Below, piece by piece: positions 54,511 through 63,669 of a stretch of DNA of 64,000 nt. How positions within the stretch are numbered: the first letter of the stretch is position 1; each line of letters begins with the position of its first letter. The notes under the pieces were generated by a model that did no database searches, was not told the DNA's origin, and worked only from the letters and a program-made list of their open reading frames with translations. The DNA is from Candidatus Zhuqueibacterota bacterium (GTDB lineage Bacteria > Zhuqueibacterota > Zhuqueibacteria > Oceanimicrobiales > Oceanimicrobiaceae), in the NCBI GenBank assembly GCA_029261995.1, contig JAJDAF010000012.1, positions 1-64,000 on the forward strand, given 5' to 3'. Both the position numbers and the translations under genes were made by a program.

Positions 54511-55326
54511 ATGAAAGCAATAATGACCTTCTGGACGATGATTCTGGTCATCGTCATCGCTGTCAATCTTGTCAGCCCGGGACATGGCTTCGCTCAGAAA
54601 AAAGGCAAAGGGGATCTCGAAGACTTCACTGACGATTATGATGAAGAAGAGTCAGACTCGGAAGGTGACGATTCCGACACGGCGGAATTCTTCATTTGGG
54701 TCTTCCTCAACAATATCGGTGAAATCGCCCAACTCTGGGGCAGAACGCCGGGCACCGAATTTGGACAGTTCCCTGCATTTCCCTATGCTGAAGGCCAGGG
54801 TTTTTTGAACGCGGCGAACGACTACCGAAGCTATTTCTTTACCACCGAACTGAACTACCACATGCTCAACGAAGACCTGCGCAGTTATATGTTCAAATGG
54901 GAAACGCAGTTCGTACACAAGAGCAAGCTCTCGTTTGACATGGCGGTTTACGAAGAAGACCGTATCGATGAGTTTGGCAGCTTCAAAGACCATCTGACCT
55001 TCTTCGGCTTCCGGTACGGATACGCCGTCTACCAAACGCCACAGATCATCGCCAACCTCGAAGTCGGCTTTCGCGGATTTCATCGACACACGACACATGG
55101 CGGACCGGAGCTCGCTCTTGACCTGACTATCTTTCCGAAAAAGCCGCTGATCTTCGAGATGGAACTGGCGGCGGCCTATGTCAGCAACGGCGCACTTTAC
55201 ACCGCGGAAGCCAGCGCCGGATTAGCCATCGGGCGCATTGAGATTCTTGGCGGTTTGCGCGTTCTGAAGAACAAAGACAGCGATCTCCTTGATGGCTTTC
55301 GTGTTGGGGTCAGGTTCTGGTATTAG
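54511..55326 (+). CDS. Outer-membrane protein of unknown function
   Basis: The 271-residue product has a signal peptide (cut after HGFAQ), then a short basic patch and a very acidic run (residues about 37-58, DDYDEEESDSEGDDSD). The rest is beta-rich with amphipathic strands (YSFTTELNYHM-like, LEVGFRGFHRHT, IEILGGLRVL) and ends VGVRFWY with an aromatic residue, as in outer-membrane barrels. I do not recognise the family. The acidic stretch could bind cations. No ribosome binding site stands out before the ATG. Confidence 0.75.
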   Translation: MKAIMTFWTMILVIVIAVNLVSPGHGFAQKKGKGDLEDFTDDYDEEESDSEGDDSDTAEFFIWVFLNNIGEIAQLWGRTPGTEFGQFPAFPYAEGQGFLNAANDYRSYFFTTELNYHMLNEDLRSYMFKWETQFVHKSKLSFDMAVYEEDRIDEFGSFKDHLTFFGFRYGYAVYQTPQIIANLEVGFRGFHRHTTHGGPELALDLTIFPKKPLIFEMELAAAYVSNGALYTAEASAGLAIGRIEILGGLRVLKNKDSDLLDGFRVGVRFWY

Positions 55327-55417
55327 TTTGGAATTCCATGCAGGATGAGCCCATAGGGGCAGGGATGCCCCATCTCTCTTTTTCCTTCTTCAAACGATTG
55401 ATTCTGATTCTTGCTGA

Positions 55418-55446
55418 TTGACAAATTTCATGTTTTGTCCTACATT
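55418..55446 (+). promoter_or_regulatory. Strong sigma-70-type promoter of the nuclease-helicase gene
   Basis: TTGACA (55418-55423), 17-base spacer, TACATT (55441-55446). The -35 is perfect and the leader is about 22 bases with AGGAG before the ATG at 55475. Confidence 0.8.
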
Positions 55447-55474
55447 GGTTTTTTGCAATTCAACAGGAGCTTGC

Positions 55475-58400
55475 ATGAAAATTGTCGCCGACCTTCACAT
55501 TCACTCACATTTCTCACGAGCCACCAGCAAGAATCTCGACCTTGAGCATCTGAGCAAATGGGCACAGCTCAAGGGCGTCGATGTCGTCGGCACGGGAGAT
55601 ATTGCCCATCCCGGCTGGCTGGCCGAAATGCAGGAGAAGCTCGAACCCGCGGAAGACGGCCTTTTCCGGCTAAAGGAAGAACTGACCAACCCAATCCAGG
55701 CCGAAGTATTCAAAGCCTGCCGCAGGCCCGTGCGCTTCATGTTGGCCGGTGAAATCAGCAACATCTACAAGCGGCACGACAAAGTGCGCAAGATCCACAA
55801 CGTGGTATTTCTTCCCTCGTTTGAGGCCGTCGAAAAATTCCAGGCAAAACTGGAGACAATTGGCAATATTCGCTCTGATGGACGGCCCATTCTGGGCCTT
55901 GACTCACGTGATCTGCTCGAGATCGTCCTGGAGACCGATCCCCAAGGCTATCTCATCCCGGCCCACATCTGGACGCCTTGGTTTGCCATGATGGGTTCCA
56001 TGTCGGGCTTCGATTCAGTGGAAGCGTGTTTTGGTGACCTGACGCCGCACATCTTCGCTCTTGAGACCGGTCTGTCGTCAGACCCACCGATGAACTGGCG
56101 TCTGTCAATGCTCGACAAATACACCCTGGTCTCGAATTCCGATGCGCACTCGCCACCCAAACTGGCCCGGGAAGCAAACGTTTTCGACACCGACCTGTCT
56201 TACGAAGCTCTTTTCGCGGCGCTGAAGTCCGGGAACCCCAACGAGTTTCTGGGCACAATCGAATTCTTCCCGGAAGAAGGGAAATACCATTACGACGGCC
56301 ACCGCAAATGCGGCATCCGGTGGGACCCCAAAACGACACTGGCCAATGATTGCATTTGCTCAGTTTGTGGCAAGAAAGTCACCGTGGGTGTCAGCCATCG
56401 CGTCGAGGCACTGGCAGACCGCGGGCCTGGCGCCCAACCAGTTGGGCGATTGCCATTCAGTAGCCTGGTCCCGTTGCCCGAGCTTCTGAGTGAAATCCAC
56501 GGAATGGGTGTGAACTCGCAACGAGTGCAGCACAGTTTCGAATACCTGCTGGCCCGACTTGGGCCTGAGTTGCACATTCTGCAAGACCTGCCGCTTGACG
56601 AGATTGAAAAGCACGGCGGGCCGATGGTTGCAGAGGGCTTGAGAAGAATGCGAAAAGCCGAGTTGCAGCTTGCTGCTGGTTACGATGGCGAGTTTGGCAC
56701 GATCCGTCTGTTCGAGGAACATGAACGAGAGCAATTCTCGAGCCAGTTGGGCTTTTTTGTGGAAAATGCCAAGAACGCCGCCATCGCTCGAAGGGAAAAG
56801 TTATCTGAGCAGACAGCGGTGCAGTCCGATAAAGATGAGCTGGCAAAACGCGAAGCGCAAAGATCGCCTGGAGGAAACGGTAAACAGAGCGTCACACCAA
56901 AACCTGAGCCGGGCAAAGATTCGAAGCCCGGCGCGGAACTTAGCCCGCAACAGCTCCAGGCAGCACAACATGGTGCTGGTCCGCTCCTGATTGTGGCGGG
57001 TCCCGGTACCGGGAAAACTCGAGTCCTGACCTACCGGATTGTGCACCTGATCGAAAAACACAAGGTGGCCCCATCCACCATCCTCGCGTTGACGTTTACC
57101 AACAAGGCAGCGCAGGAGATGGCGGAGAGACTCGAGCGGTTGATTGGCCGACGCACTTCTCGTGAAATTCACGTCTGTACCTTTCATGCTTTTTGCGCAC
57201 GCTATTTAGCTGACAACGCCGCAGCAGCGAGCTTGCCGGACAACTCCACCATTTGCGGCGAACGTCAGCAGAAGGAAGTCCTGCGAAGCATCCGCCCACA
57301 ATGGTCGAGCCGGGAGCTTGACGTAGCTCTGCAAGCCTTTTCAATGGCCAGGAATCGAGTTCGCGATGTTTCCGAGGCCCAGGACGGAGTTCAGTTGGAA
57401 AACCTTGCGGGAGCACTTCGCGAATATGAAGACGAGCTTGTCCGGCACGGCATGGTTGATTTTGACGGGCTGCTCACGACGACATTGCATTTGCTAAGGA
57501 CTCAGCCGGCCAGTCTCCGGGCTGCACAGGCGCGGTTCAAATGGGTCCAGGTCGATGAGTATCAGGATGTCAACAGGGCTCAGTATGAAATCCTGAAAAT
57601 ACTGCTGAAGGGCAATCGCAACATTTGTGTGGTAGGTGACCCAGACCAGGCGATTTATGGCTTTCGTGGGGCGAGCAGCCAGTATTTTGACACGTTTCGC
57701 GACGATTACCCAGAAGCGGAAGTGGTTCGACTCAGTCAGAGTTATCGTTCAACCCAGGCCCTGCTCAAAGCATCATCACAAATGATTGCGCCCAGCCAAA
57801 GCGTTTCGCGGAAAATTTGGTCGGAGATTTTGAGCAATACCAAAGTCAATATCTATGTCGCCCCAACCGGCAAGGCCGAAGCGGAATACGTGGTCCACTC
57901 GATTGAGAAACTCGTAGGAGGCACCAGCTACTTCTCCATCGACTCGGGGAGAGTGGGAGCCAGCGAGGGGGCCCCGGAAATCAGCTTCGGAGACATCGCA
58001 GTACTCTACCGGATGCGACGACAAAGTCATTTACTGGTGGAAGCATTTGAACGATCAGGCATGCCATTTCAGACAGTCGGCGAAGCACCTTTTTTCGAGA
58101 AGCCTTCGGTCAAGCATGTCATCGACTACTTGCGGTTCACCCAGCAACCTGAAAATGATATCAATCTTCAGGCTATTCTTCAGCACGCGGGAGGGGGCAT
58201 CGGCCCAGCGGCAGTGGAAATCATTCTTTCAGCTCACAGGCAGCCGGGGGTCGGACTCTGGGACACACTCACTCGCCTCGAGGGAATCCCGGGACTGAAT
58301 AGATCACAATGGGCTGGCGTTGTTAAACTGAGGAGCAGGCTGGCGAAGCTGGTCGAAGGCCACAACCGAATGCCCGTTAGTGAACTCGCCAAGACCATTC

Positions 58401-58894
58401 TTCAATGGACGCAGACTCCCGGCACGGAAAAGGAGTTTGATTCGCAAGCGGAGAAGCTGCTCCTTCAAACAAAATATCACGGACAAGATCTCCAGAGCTT
58501 TCTCGAGAGGGCGGCTCTGGCAACCGATACGGACGAGCTCGATCCGCGCGCTGACCGCGTCGCGCTCATGACCATGCACGCCTCCAAGGGGCTCGAATTT
58601 CCGTTTGTGTTTATCGTCGGCTGTGAAGAAGGACTGGCGCCGCTCATGCTCCCAGGCGCGAAATGCGACATCAATGAAGAGCGCCGCCTCTTGTACGTCG
58701 GGATGACACGCGCGGGGCAAAATCTTGTGCTGACAAGGGCTCAAAAGCGTATACTTTTCGGAAAAGAAACCCAGAATCAGCAATCCAGATTCCTGGACGA
58801 TATTCAAGAGGCACTCAAGGAGAATATTCGGCGAGAGCCTAAAAAGTCGAAGGAAAGCGGACGCCAATCAACAGAGCAAATAGACTTGTTTTGA
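55475..58894 (+). CDS. Endonuclease Q-like PHP nuclease fused to UvrD/PcrA-type helicase
   Basis: The 1139-residue protein has two parts. Residues 1-430 begin MKIVADLHIHSHFSRATSKN and continue with VGTGDIAHPGWLAEM, SNSDAHSPPKLAREAN and a four-cysteine zinc site near 277-300 (KCG, then DCICSVCGKK). This is the layout of endonuclease Q (TIGR00375-type), a PHP-domain enzyme that nicks 5' of deaminated bases. After a charged linker (about 430-485) residues 490-1139 form an SF1 helicase: AGPGTGKTRVLTYRI, LTFTNKAAQEMAERL, VDEYQDVNRAQYEIL, VVGDPDQAIYGFRGA, MTMHASKGLEFPFVFIVGCE and RRLLYVGMTRAGQNLVLTRA. The likely role is repair of hypoxanthine or uracil in DNA with strand unwinding from the nick. 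The start ATG is set by AGGAGCTTGC. Confidence 0.9.
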   Translation: MKIVADLHIHSHFSRATSKNLDLEHLSKWAQLKGVDVVGTGDIAHPGWLAEMQEKLEPAEDGLFRLKEELTNPIQAEVFKACRRPVRFMLAGEISNIYKRHDKVRKIHNVVFLPSFEAVEKFQAKLETIGNIRSDGRPILGLDSRDLLEIVLETDPQGYLIPAHIWTPWFAMMGSMSGFDSVEACFGDLTPHIFALETGLSSDPPMNWRLSMLDKYTLVSNSDAHSPPKLAREANVFDTDLSYEALFAALKSGNPNEFLGTIEFFPEEGKYHYDGHRKCGIRWDPKTTLANDCICSVCGKKVTVGVSHRVEALADRGPGAQPVGRLPFSSLVPLPELLSEIHGMGVNSQRVQHSFEYLLARLGPELHILQDLPLDEIEKHGGPMVAEGLRRMRKAELQLAAGYDGEFGTIRLFEEHEREQFSSQLGFFVENAKNAAIARREKLSEQTAVQSDKDELAKREAQRSPGGNGKQSVTPKPEPGKDSKPGAELSPQQLQAAQHGAGPLLIVAGPGTGKTRVLTYRIVHLIEKHKVAPSTILALTFTNKAAQEMAERLERLIGRRTSREIHVCTFHAFCARYLADNAAAASLPDNSTICGERQQKEVLRSIRPQWSSRELDVALQAFSMARNRVRDVSEAQDGVQLENLAGALREYEDELVRHGMVDFDGLLTTTLHLLRTQPASLRAAQARFKWVQVDEYQDVNRAQYEILKILLKGNRNICVVGDPDQAIYGFRGASSQYFDTFRDDYPEAEVVRLSQSYRSTQALLKASSQMIAPSQSVSRKIWSEILSNTKVNIYVAPTGKAEAEYVVHSIEKLVGGTSYFSIDSGRVGASEGAPEISFGDIAVLYRMRRQSHLLVEAFERSGMPFQTVGEAPFFEKPSVKHVIDYLRFTQQPENDINLQAILQHAGGGIGPAAVEIILSAHRQPGVGLWDTLTRLEGIPGLNRSQWAGVVKLRSRLAKLVEGHNRMPVSELAKTILQWTQTPGTEKEFDSQAEKLLLQTKYHGQDLQSFLERAALATDTDELDPRADRVALMTMHASKGLEFPFVFIVGCEEGLAPLMLPGAKCDINEERRLLYVGMTRAGQNLVLTRAQKRILFGKETQNQQSRFLDDIQEALKENIRREPKKSKESGRQSTEQIDLF

Positions 58895-59016
58895 TTCAAG
58901 TGAGTTGACGGCACTCTGGGGCGGCTCCCCGGAATAAGCACAGAGGCAAGCTTGTAGTATAGCCATGCAGCACCTGCCTGACAATTCTGATTGAAAACCC
59001 AAAAGCGTGTCCTGAA

Positions 59017-59646
59017 ATGAGAACAAAAAGCACTGTTTTCGATAGGTTGGCGCCGCGGCTTCGCAAGCGCTCGATACCCCCAGGTGCACTTGTATTATCC
59101 CTTCTTGTGCACGTGGTGGTTCTGACAGTTCTCGCTCCGGTTTTCTTTGGACGTAATACTGAGGAGCAGCCATCTCCGGAGCACCAACTCATCTTCGATT
59201 TAGTCGAGGAGAATATTGAACGGACCGCCAGTCACGCATTTCATTCCGAGTTAGAAGAACTGGTGGGCAGACCGAATCAAGCGAATGTCAACGATTTACA
59301 AAAGGTCGGCAGGAAAATTGGGCTCGCTGCTAGCCGAAGCAACGTTCTGGTTGCACCTGATGCCAAAGTTAACACCGAAACCGTAATGATGGCTTCACTC
59401 CAAAACCTGCTCGATGTCAAAACGAATGTCAATTTTCTACTTCAGGAGATGACGGCGGATTCAGTCGGCAAATTCACGCCTCTACAGGGGACGGCCCCCG
59501 AAACGGATTTTCTGCTTGATGGAATTGTGAACGGGTTTGGCGCCGGTAGCCGCAGTGGGCTACGTGTGCGTTTTGGTGGGAGACGAGGTGGCCGGGCATG
59601 TCCCACGGTTCCGCCCGACAGCACTCGAGTCTATGAAAAAAACTAG
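59017..59646 (+). CDS. Small protein with TonB-like membrane anchor
   Basis: The 209-residue protein has an N-terminal cytoplasmic stretch rich in Arg/Lys, then one membrane helix, GALVLSLLVHVVVLTVLAPVFF. The helix contains S-L-L-V-H, the SxxxH pattern by which TonB touches ExbB/ExbD. There is no Pro-rich spacer and no C-terminal TonB domain; instead come an acidic/helical region (about 55-155) and a Gly/Arg-rich tail (GFGAGSRSGLRVRFGGRRGG). It may be an ExbBD-linked protein of another type, or the match may be chance. The stop lies inside the shared terminator at 59636-59666. Confidence 0.7.
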   Translation: MRTKSTVFDRLAPRLRKRSIPPGALVLSLLVHVVVLTVLAPVFFGRNTEEQPSPEHQLIFDLVEENIERTASHAFHSELEELVGRPNQANVNDLQKVGRKIGLAASRSNVLVAPDAKVNTETVMMASLQNLLDVKTNVNFLLQEMTADSVGKFTPLQGTAPETDFLLDGIVNGFGAGSRSGLRVRFGGRRGGRACPTVPPDSTRVYEKN

Positions 59647-59666
59647 GCTTCAGCTCCAGCCTAGTT
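59636..59666. terminator. Shared terminator of two convergent genes
   Basis: AACTAGGCT (59641-59649) pairs with AGCCTAGTT (59658-59666), loop TCAGCTCC. On the minus strand it is followed by seven Ts (59642-59636), so it is a strong terminator for the gene ending at 59661. Both stop codons (TAG at 59644-59646 and, on minus, at 59663-59661) are within the stem. Confidence 0.85.
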
Positions 59667-60875
59667 TAGCTTCTCCAGTTCATCCAGGATTTTACGTACC
59701 CGCTTTGCTCTCTCATCGCCCTCAGGCACAAGTTCAATGAATTTCCTGTAATCCGCCAAAGCTGCATCAAACTGCTTACTCTTGTGTAGTAGCAAAGCCG
59801 AATTAAAATAGCTGTCTGCATGCTCAGGCTGGATTCCTATTTCGCGCCGATAGGCAGCCAGGGCATCTGAATCCATGGCTTGCTTCTCAAGAATCTGGGC
59901 CATCTTGAAATTGACCAGTTGAACATCTGGCTTGAGATACAGCGCTTTGTCGTAAGCTTCGAGCGCTTGCTTGTATTTCTCGACGATGGCGAATATATCT
60001 CCTGAATAAACAAAAACCTGCGGGCGAGTAGAGTCGGCTCGTGAGGCTTTCTCCATCACGGCTACTGCCTTGTCTGGCTCCTGGAGTTCGACATGCGCCA
60101 CCGCCATATTGTAATACGCCTCTACAAACTGGTCATCTATCTGAATTGCACGCCGGAAATAACGAATCCCGGTCGCATAATCCTTTTTTTGCGAATAGAC
60201 TTTTCCTAGCTCATTGAAAGCAGATTTATTGTCTTTGTTGATCTTGGTCGCACGTTCGAAATGAGCCATGGCATCGTCGAACTTGCCGTCATTCGCATAA
60301 AGTGCACCCAATGCGACCTGGGCTTCGTCCATCGTAGAGTCCGACTCAATTGCTTTTTTGAGATGGTCGTATGCCGCCGCCTTATCACCGAGTTTCTGCT
60401 CAAGATAGGCGAGGTTGTGGTAAGCCTTTGCATAGTCGTCGCGGAGCGTCACCGCCTTGTTGAGATTTTCCTTGGCAGCGTCAAAATCCTCGAGTCCCAT
60501 ACGCGCCAGTCCAATATTGTATTCAATGTCCGCCTCATCATATCCGGGCGTTTCCGTGATAGGCTCCAGTTCGGCGGCCTGTCGCAACATATTTATAGAG
60601 TCTTCATTCTGCTCAGTCTTGATATATGTCAAGCCCAACACGTAGTAGGCCTCCGCAAACTTAGCATTGAAAGTCGTAGCCTGCCGTAGCAGATAAATCG
60701 CTTGAATGTAATCCCCCTTCTTGTACAAATCCGTTCCCTGGACATACAGCCCGACCGTCCGCTGCTCGAAAGTCCTGGTCGGCGTAGTCGAGGCGCACGA
60801 CGAAAGCAACAGCATCAGACATCCGACAAACCAGAATCCGCTCGACAAAATCCCCCTGACATTGATCTCTTTCAT
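59661..60875 (-). CDS. TPR-repeat lipoprotein
   Basis: The 404-residue product has a lipoprotein signal (lipobox LLLSSC, Cys27) and about nine tandem TPR units from residue 42 on, for example YKKGDYIQAIYLLRQATTFNAKFAEAYYVLGLTY, KLGDKAAAYDHLKKAIESDS and KYKQALEAYDKALYLKPDVQ. It should be a periplasmic scaffold at a membrane face. GGAG lies ten bases before the ATG. It shares its direction with the MMPL exporter gene just upstream (gap 71 bases, with its own likely promoter). Confidence 0.88.
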   Translation of the reverse strand: MKEINVRGILSSGFWFVGCLMLLLSSCASTTPTRTFEQRTVGLYVQGTDLYKKGDYIQAIYLLRQATTFNAKFAEAYYVLGLTYIKTEQNEDSINMLRQAAELEPITETPGYDEADIEYNIGLARMGLEDFDAAKENLNKAVTLRDDYAKAYHNLAYLEQKLGDKAAAYDHLKKAIESDSTMDEAQVALGALYANDGKFDDAMAHFERATKINKDNKSAFNELGKVYSQKKDYATGIRYFRRAIQIDDQFVEAYYNMAVAHVELQEPDKAVAVMEKASRADSTRPQVFVYSGDIFAIVEKYKQALEAYDKALYLKPDVQLVNFKMAQILEKQAMDSDALAAYRREIGIQPEHADSYFNSALLLHKSKQFDAALADYRKFIELVPEGDERAKRVRKILDELEKLN

Positions 60876-60894
60876 AGCTGCACTCCAAATGAAT

Positions 60895-60923
60895 ATGATA
60901 TCATCGTACGCTCGATACGGTAA
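60895..60923 (-). promoter_or_regulatory. Likely promoter of the TPR lipoprotein gene
   Basis: On the minus strand TTACCG (60923-60918), 17-base spacer, TATCAT (60900-60895). The leader is about 12-14 bases. Confidence 0.4.
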
Positions 60924-60946
60924 ATAGTACCGGCAATGAGCCTTCC

Positions 60947-63367
60947 CTATTCCGCATTTTCCTTGCTGACACGGCTGGTTCGCTCCTCCGCAAACTGCAG
61001 AAGCGCTGGCAAGACGACAACCGCGGTAAGGAATGTCAGGCCAATTCCGACTAGGGCCAACTTCCCGATAGAATTCAGGCCGGGATGATGTGCAACAGTC
61101 AGCCCCGAATAGCCGACCATGGTGGTCAATGTGGTCATCAGAATTGCGACACCAGTATTCCTTAACACGTGCATCAGTGAACCCTGCCCCTCTTCACTGT
61201 AGCGGTGAAAGATATGAACGCCGTTGTCAACTCCGATGCCTATCACGCTTGGGATGACAACGATGTTGAAAAGATTCCACTTTATCTCGAAAATGTACAT
61301 GACCAGAGTCACCCAGAGGATACCCAAAACCAAAGGCGAAAGCACTAGAAGCGCGGCCCGAAGGCTTCTGAAGTCAAGCAGCACCACAAAGAACACCACG
61401 GCCAGGGTTAGAGCAACTGCCCATTTGCCCTCGCTCAACAGGACGGTTAACATATCGGCGAGTATGATATTGGAACTTGATGCATGGTAGACTTTGCCTG
61501 AGGCGGTGGTGAGAATCCCTACATCGTCGCGAAAATCGATGGCGTTCTTGCCATTTCGAAGAGCCACTTTTGGGTAAATGAAAACAAAATTCCCAATTTC
61601 GCCTCTTTTGTTGACAAACTGCTGTTTGTCCTTGTCGGGAAAGTCATCCCATGAAAAGGGTTCATCCACAGCCAGGTAGCCCCGGAAACGCTCCAGCCGT
61701 TCACGGTCTTTCCCAGTAAAGACGCCATCGGCTTCGCGGTCAACCAATGAACGCATTTCGCGAATAACCTCTAACTTCTCTGTTTGGTTTGAAGGGATCA
61801 ACGAGGCGACGGAGCGTACGGCACTAACCGTCGGGGAGTCATCGTCCACATTTTCGATTATCCGGGTAACGGCATCGACGATGCCGGGAATCTCGTCACT
61901 GGAGTCGGCAAGGACGACGGCAGGGGACTCGGACAGCCTAAACACGCCCTTTGTCTTTTCGCCAACGAGTTTCCTCTCTTCGGTAATCGCTCGAAGGTTG
62001 GTGAAGTCGTATTCAAAGGCGACTAGAGAAATGGCATATGCGGCGCCAATTGTCAGCAACAGACTGAAGGTCAAAATGGGACGCGGAAGAGGAAACCGAC
62101 CGCCAATTCTCGATTTGGCCTTTCCGTTGCCGGGACTCAACTTTAGCAGGGAGTATTTTTCCAGTAACATGATCTGGGAGGGCAAAACGATCACCATAGC
62201 TGCCAATGCGAAGAGAATCCCGACCCCGGAGATGAACCCCAGATCTGAGAAACCCTTAAAATCCATCAGCGTGAGCGAAAAAAAGGCGGCGGAAGTGGTC
62301 AAGGCAGTTGTAGTGAGGGCCTTGCCGGTGTGACAAATCATGTTGTCTATGGCGACGTTAAACGGCAAACCGGTTCTGCGCTCCTCGGCGTAGCGAGCGA
62401 AGGCATGAATTCCATAGTCAATTCCAAGGCCAAACAGTATGACAAAGAGAAATCCGGTAATCGTATTCAGACTGCCCAAGACCAAATAGGTGAGGCCGAA
62501 TGTCCAAGTCAGGGAAAACAGAAGCGTCATTGTTATCAACAGTGCCGGCATGAGTCTCCGAAAGTATAGGAGGATTAGGAGAAACACGCCCCCAAGGCCG
62601 TAGACTGCTGTTCCGACGATATCGTCTTTGATCACGTCATATTCATCAAGGCGATTCTTAAAATTACCGCCGTAGTAGACCACCATGTCTTGAGCATAGT
62701 TCTGAGGCCCAACCTCATCAACGGCAGCCCTGACTTCGTCCAGTAGGCGGGCGACAAAGGACAGGCTTGTACTCGTTTCAGATGGTATTACCTTGAGAAC
62801 CATGACAGAGCTATCCGCGTTGACATAATACTCTTTCGGCTCCAGCTCACTATACTCATCTTCAAGGTCGGATAAGGCATCTAGGGCTTGTGGCTCGTTA
62901 GTGTCGTTGCCATCGTCATCAAAAGAAAACAGATCATCAACCATCAGAGGATTCAGACGCTGCTTCTCTGAGCTAATGCGGTCCAGCAATGTGCTTCTCA
63001 AATCATGCAATTCGTCCAATGAAAGAAGCAGAAGGCCATTACGCTGATAAAATCCTATAGCATTCTTGTAGTCGATATAATTCACAGTGCTAGCCCCGGC
63101 AAGGCGCTGCTCGAGAGCTTCTGCAAAACGAATCTTCTCAGCGTATTCGGATGACTCGATAACGACCCGCAGGTTACCTACGCCTCCCAGCTCGCTCTTT
63201 ATTCTTGATAGCGCTTTGACACTTTCGAATGAGTCAGGGAGTAGCTCCGCCAAATTACTTTGGAGAGTAAGCCTCATCGCAAACAGCCCACCAACGATAC
63301 TCAGTACAATTGACATCGCTACTAGTAAGCTGGCATACTTCTGAACAAGCAGACTAATCCGTCTCAT
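60947..63367 (-). CDS. MMPL/RND-superfamily exporter
   Basis: The 806-residue membrane protein has two halves, each with a first helix, a large outer domain and a bundle of five helices. The motif GLGIDYGIHAFARYAEER (near 312) recurs as GIGVDNGVHIFHRYSEEG (near 709), the family's proton-relay region. MMPL-type proteins move lipids or other hydrophobic molecules; hopanoid-related and lipid-linked members look alike. An acidic loop, SFDDDGNDTNEPQALDALSD (about 148-170), is unusual. The gene starts 78 bases downstream of the rRNA terminator, and its promoter is not clear. Confidence 0.9.
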   Translation of the reverse strand: MRRISLLVQKYASLLVAMSIVLSIVGGLFAMRLTLQSNLAELLPDSFESVKALSRIKSELGGVGNLRVVIESSEYAEKIRFAEALEQRLAGASTVNYIDYKNAIGFYQRNGLLLLSLDELHDLRSTLLDRISSEKQRLNPLMVDDLFSFDDDGNDTNEPQALDALSDLEDEYSELEPKEYYVNADSSVMVLKVIPSETSTSLSFVARLLDEVRAAVDEVGPQNYAQDMVVYYGGNFKNRLDEYDVIKDDIVGTAVYGLGGVFLLILLYFRRLMPALLITMTLLFSLTWTFGLTYLVLGSLNTITGFLFVILFGLGIDYGIHAFARYAEERRTGLPFNVAIDNMICHTGKALTTTALTTSAAFFSLTLMDFKGFSDLGFISGVGILFALAAMVIVLPSQIMLLEKYSLLKLSPGNGKAKSRIGGRFPLPRPILTFSLLLTIGAAYAISLVAFEYDFTNLRAITEERKLVGEKTKGVFRLSESPAVVLADSSDEIPGIVDAVTRIIENVDDDSPTVSAVRSVASLIPSNQTEKLEVIREMRSLVDREADGVFTGKDRERLERFRGYLAVDEPFSWDDFPDKDKQQFVNKRGEIGNFVFIYPKVALRNGKNAIDFRDDVGILTTASGKVYHASSSNIILADMLTVLLSEGKWAVALTLAVVFFVVLLDFRSLRAALLVLSPLVLGILWVTLVMYIFEIKWNLFNIVVIPSVIGIGVDNGVHIFHRYSEEGQGSLMHVLRNTGVAILMTTLTTMVGYSGLTVAHHPGLNSIGKLALVGIGLTFLTAVVVLPALLQFAEERTSRVSKENAE

Positions 63368-63444
63368 TACTATGCACTCCCATACGGCTGCGAAGATCCG
63401 AATCCCAACAACTTACTTTGACTCAACAAACTTCCATTCCGCCC

Positions 63445-63478
63445 AAAAAAAAAGGGAAAAGATAATCTTTTCCCTTTT
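63445..63478 (-). terminator. rRNA operon terminator
   Basis: On the minus strand AAAAGGGAAAAGAT and ATCTTTTCCCTTTT form a long A/T-rich stem, followed by a T-run to 63445. It lies 12 bases past the 5S gene. Confidence 0.85.
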
Positions 63479-63489
63479 ATAAAATAAGT

Positions 63490-63605
63490 CCCGGCGACGT
63501 CCTACTCTTCCACCTCGTCTCCAAGGCAGTACCATCGGCGCTGATAGGCTTAACTACTCTGTTCGGTATGGGAAGAGGTGTTTCCCCATCGCTATCGCCA
63601 CCGGA
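63490..63605 (-). rRNA. rrf: 5S ribosomal RNA
   Basis: Read on the minus strand the gene begins TCCGGTGGCGATAGCGA and ends GTAGGACGTCGCCGGG. The core ACACCTCTTCCCATACCGAA and the closing stem (CCGGTGGCG with CGTCGCCGG) are typical of bacterial 5S RNA. Length about 116 bases. Confidence 0.95.
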
Positions 63606-63669
63606 AATCTTTTTCAATTTGAAATCATATTAGTAAAGCACTGGACTATCTGTTGCTAATCAAAATTAT

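Noticed and set aside
59520-59646. Frameshift at the Gly/Arg-rich end of the TonB-like gene
   Set aside because: The other frames give no better ending, and the stop sits at the natural place in the terminator; no proof of an error.
63606-63669. tRNA gene between 23S and 5S
   Set aside because: The spacer is 64 bases, AT-rich and has no T-loop or acceptor stem.
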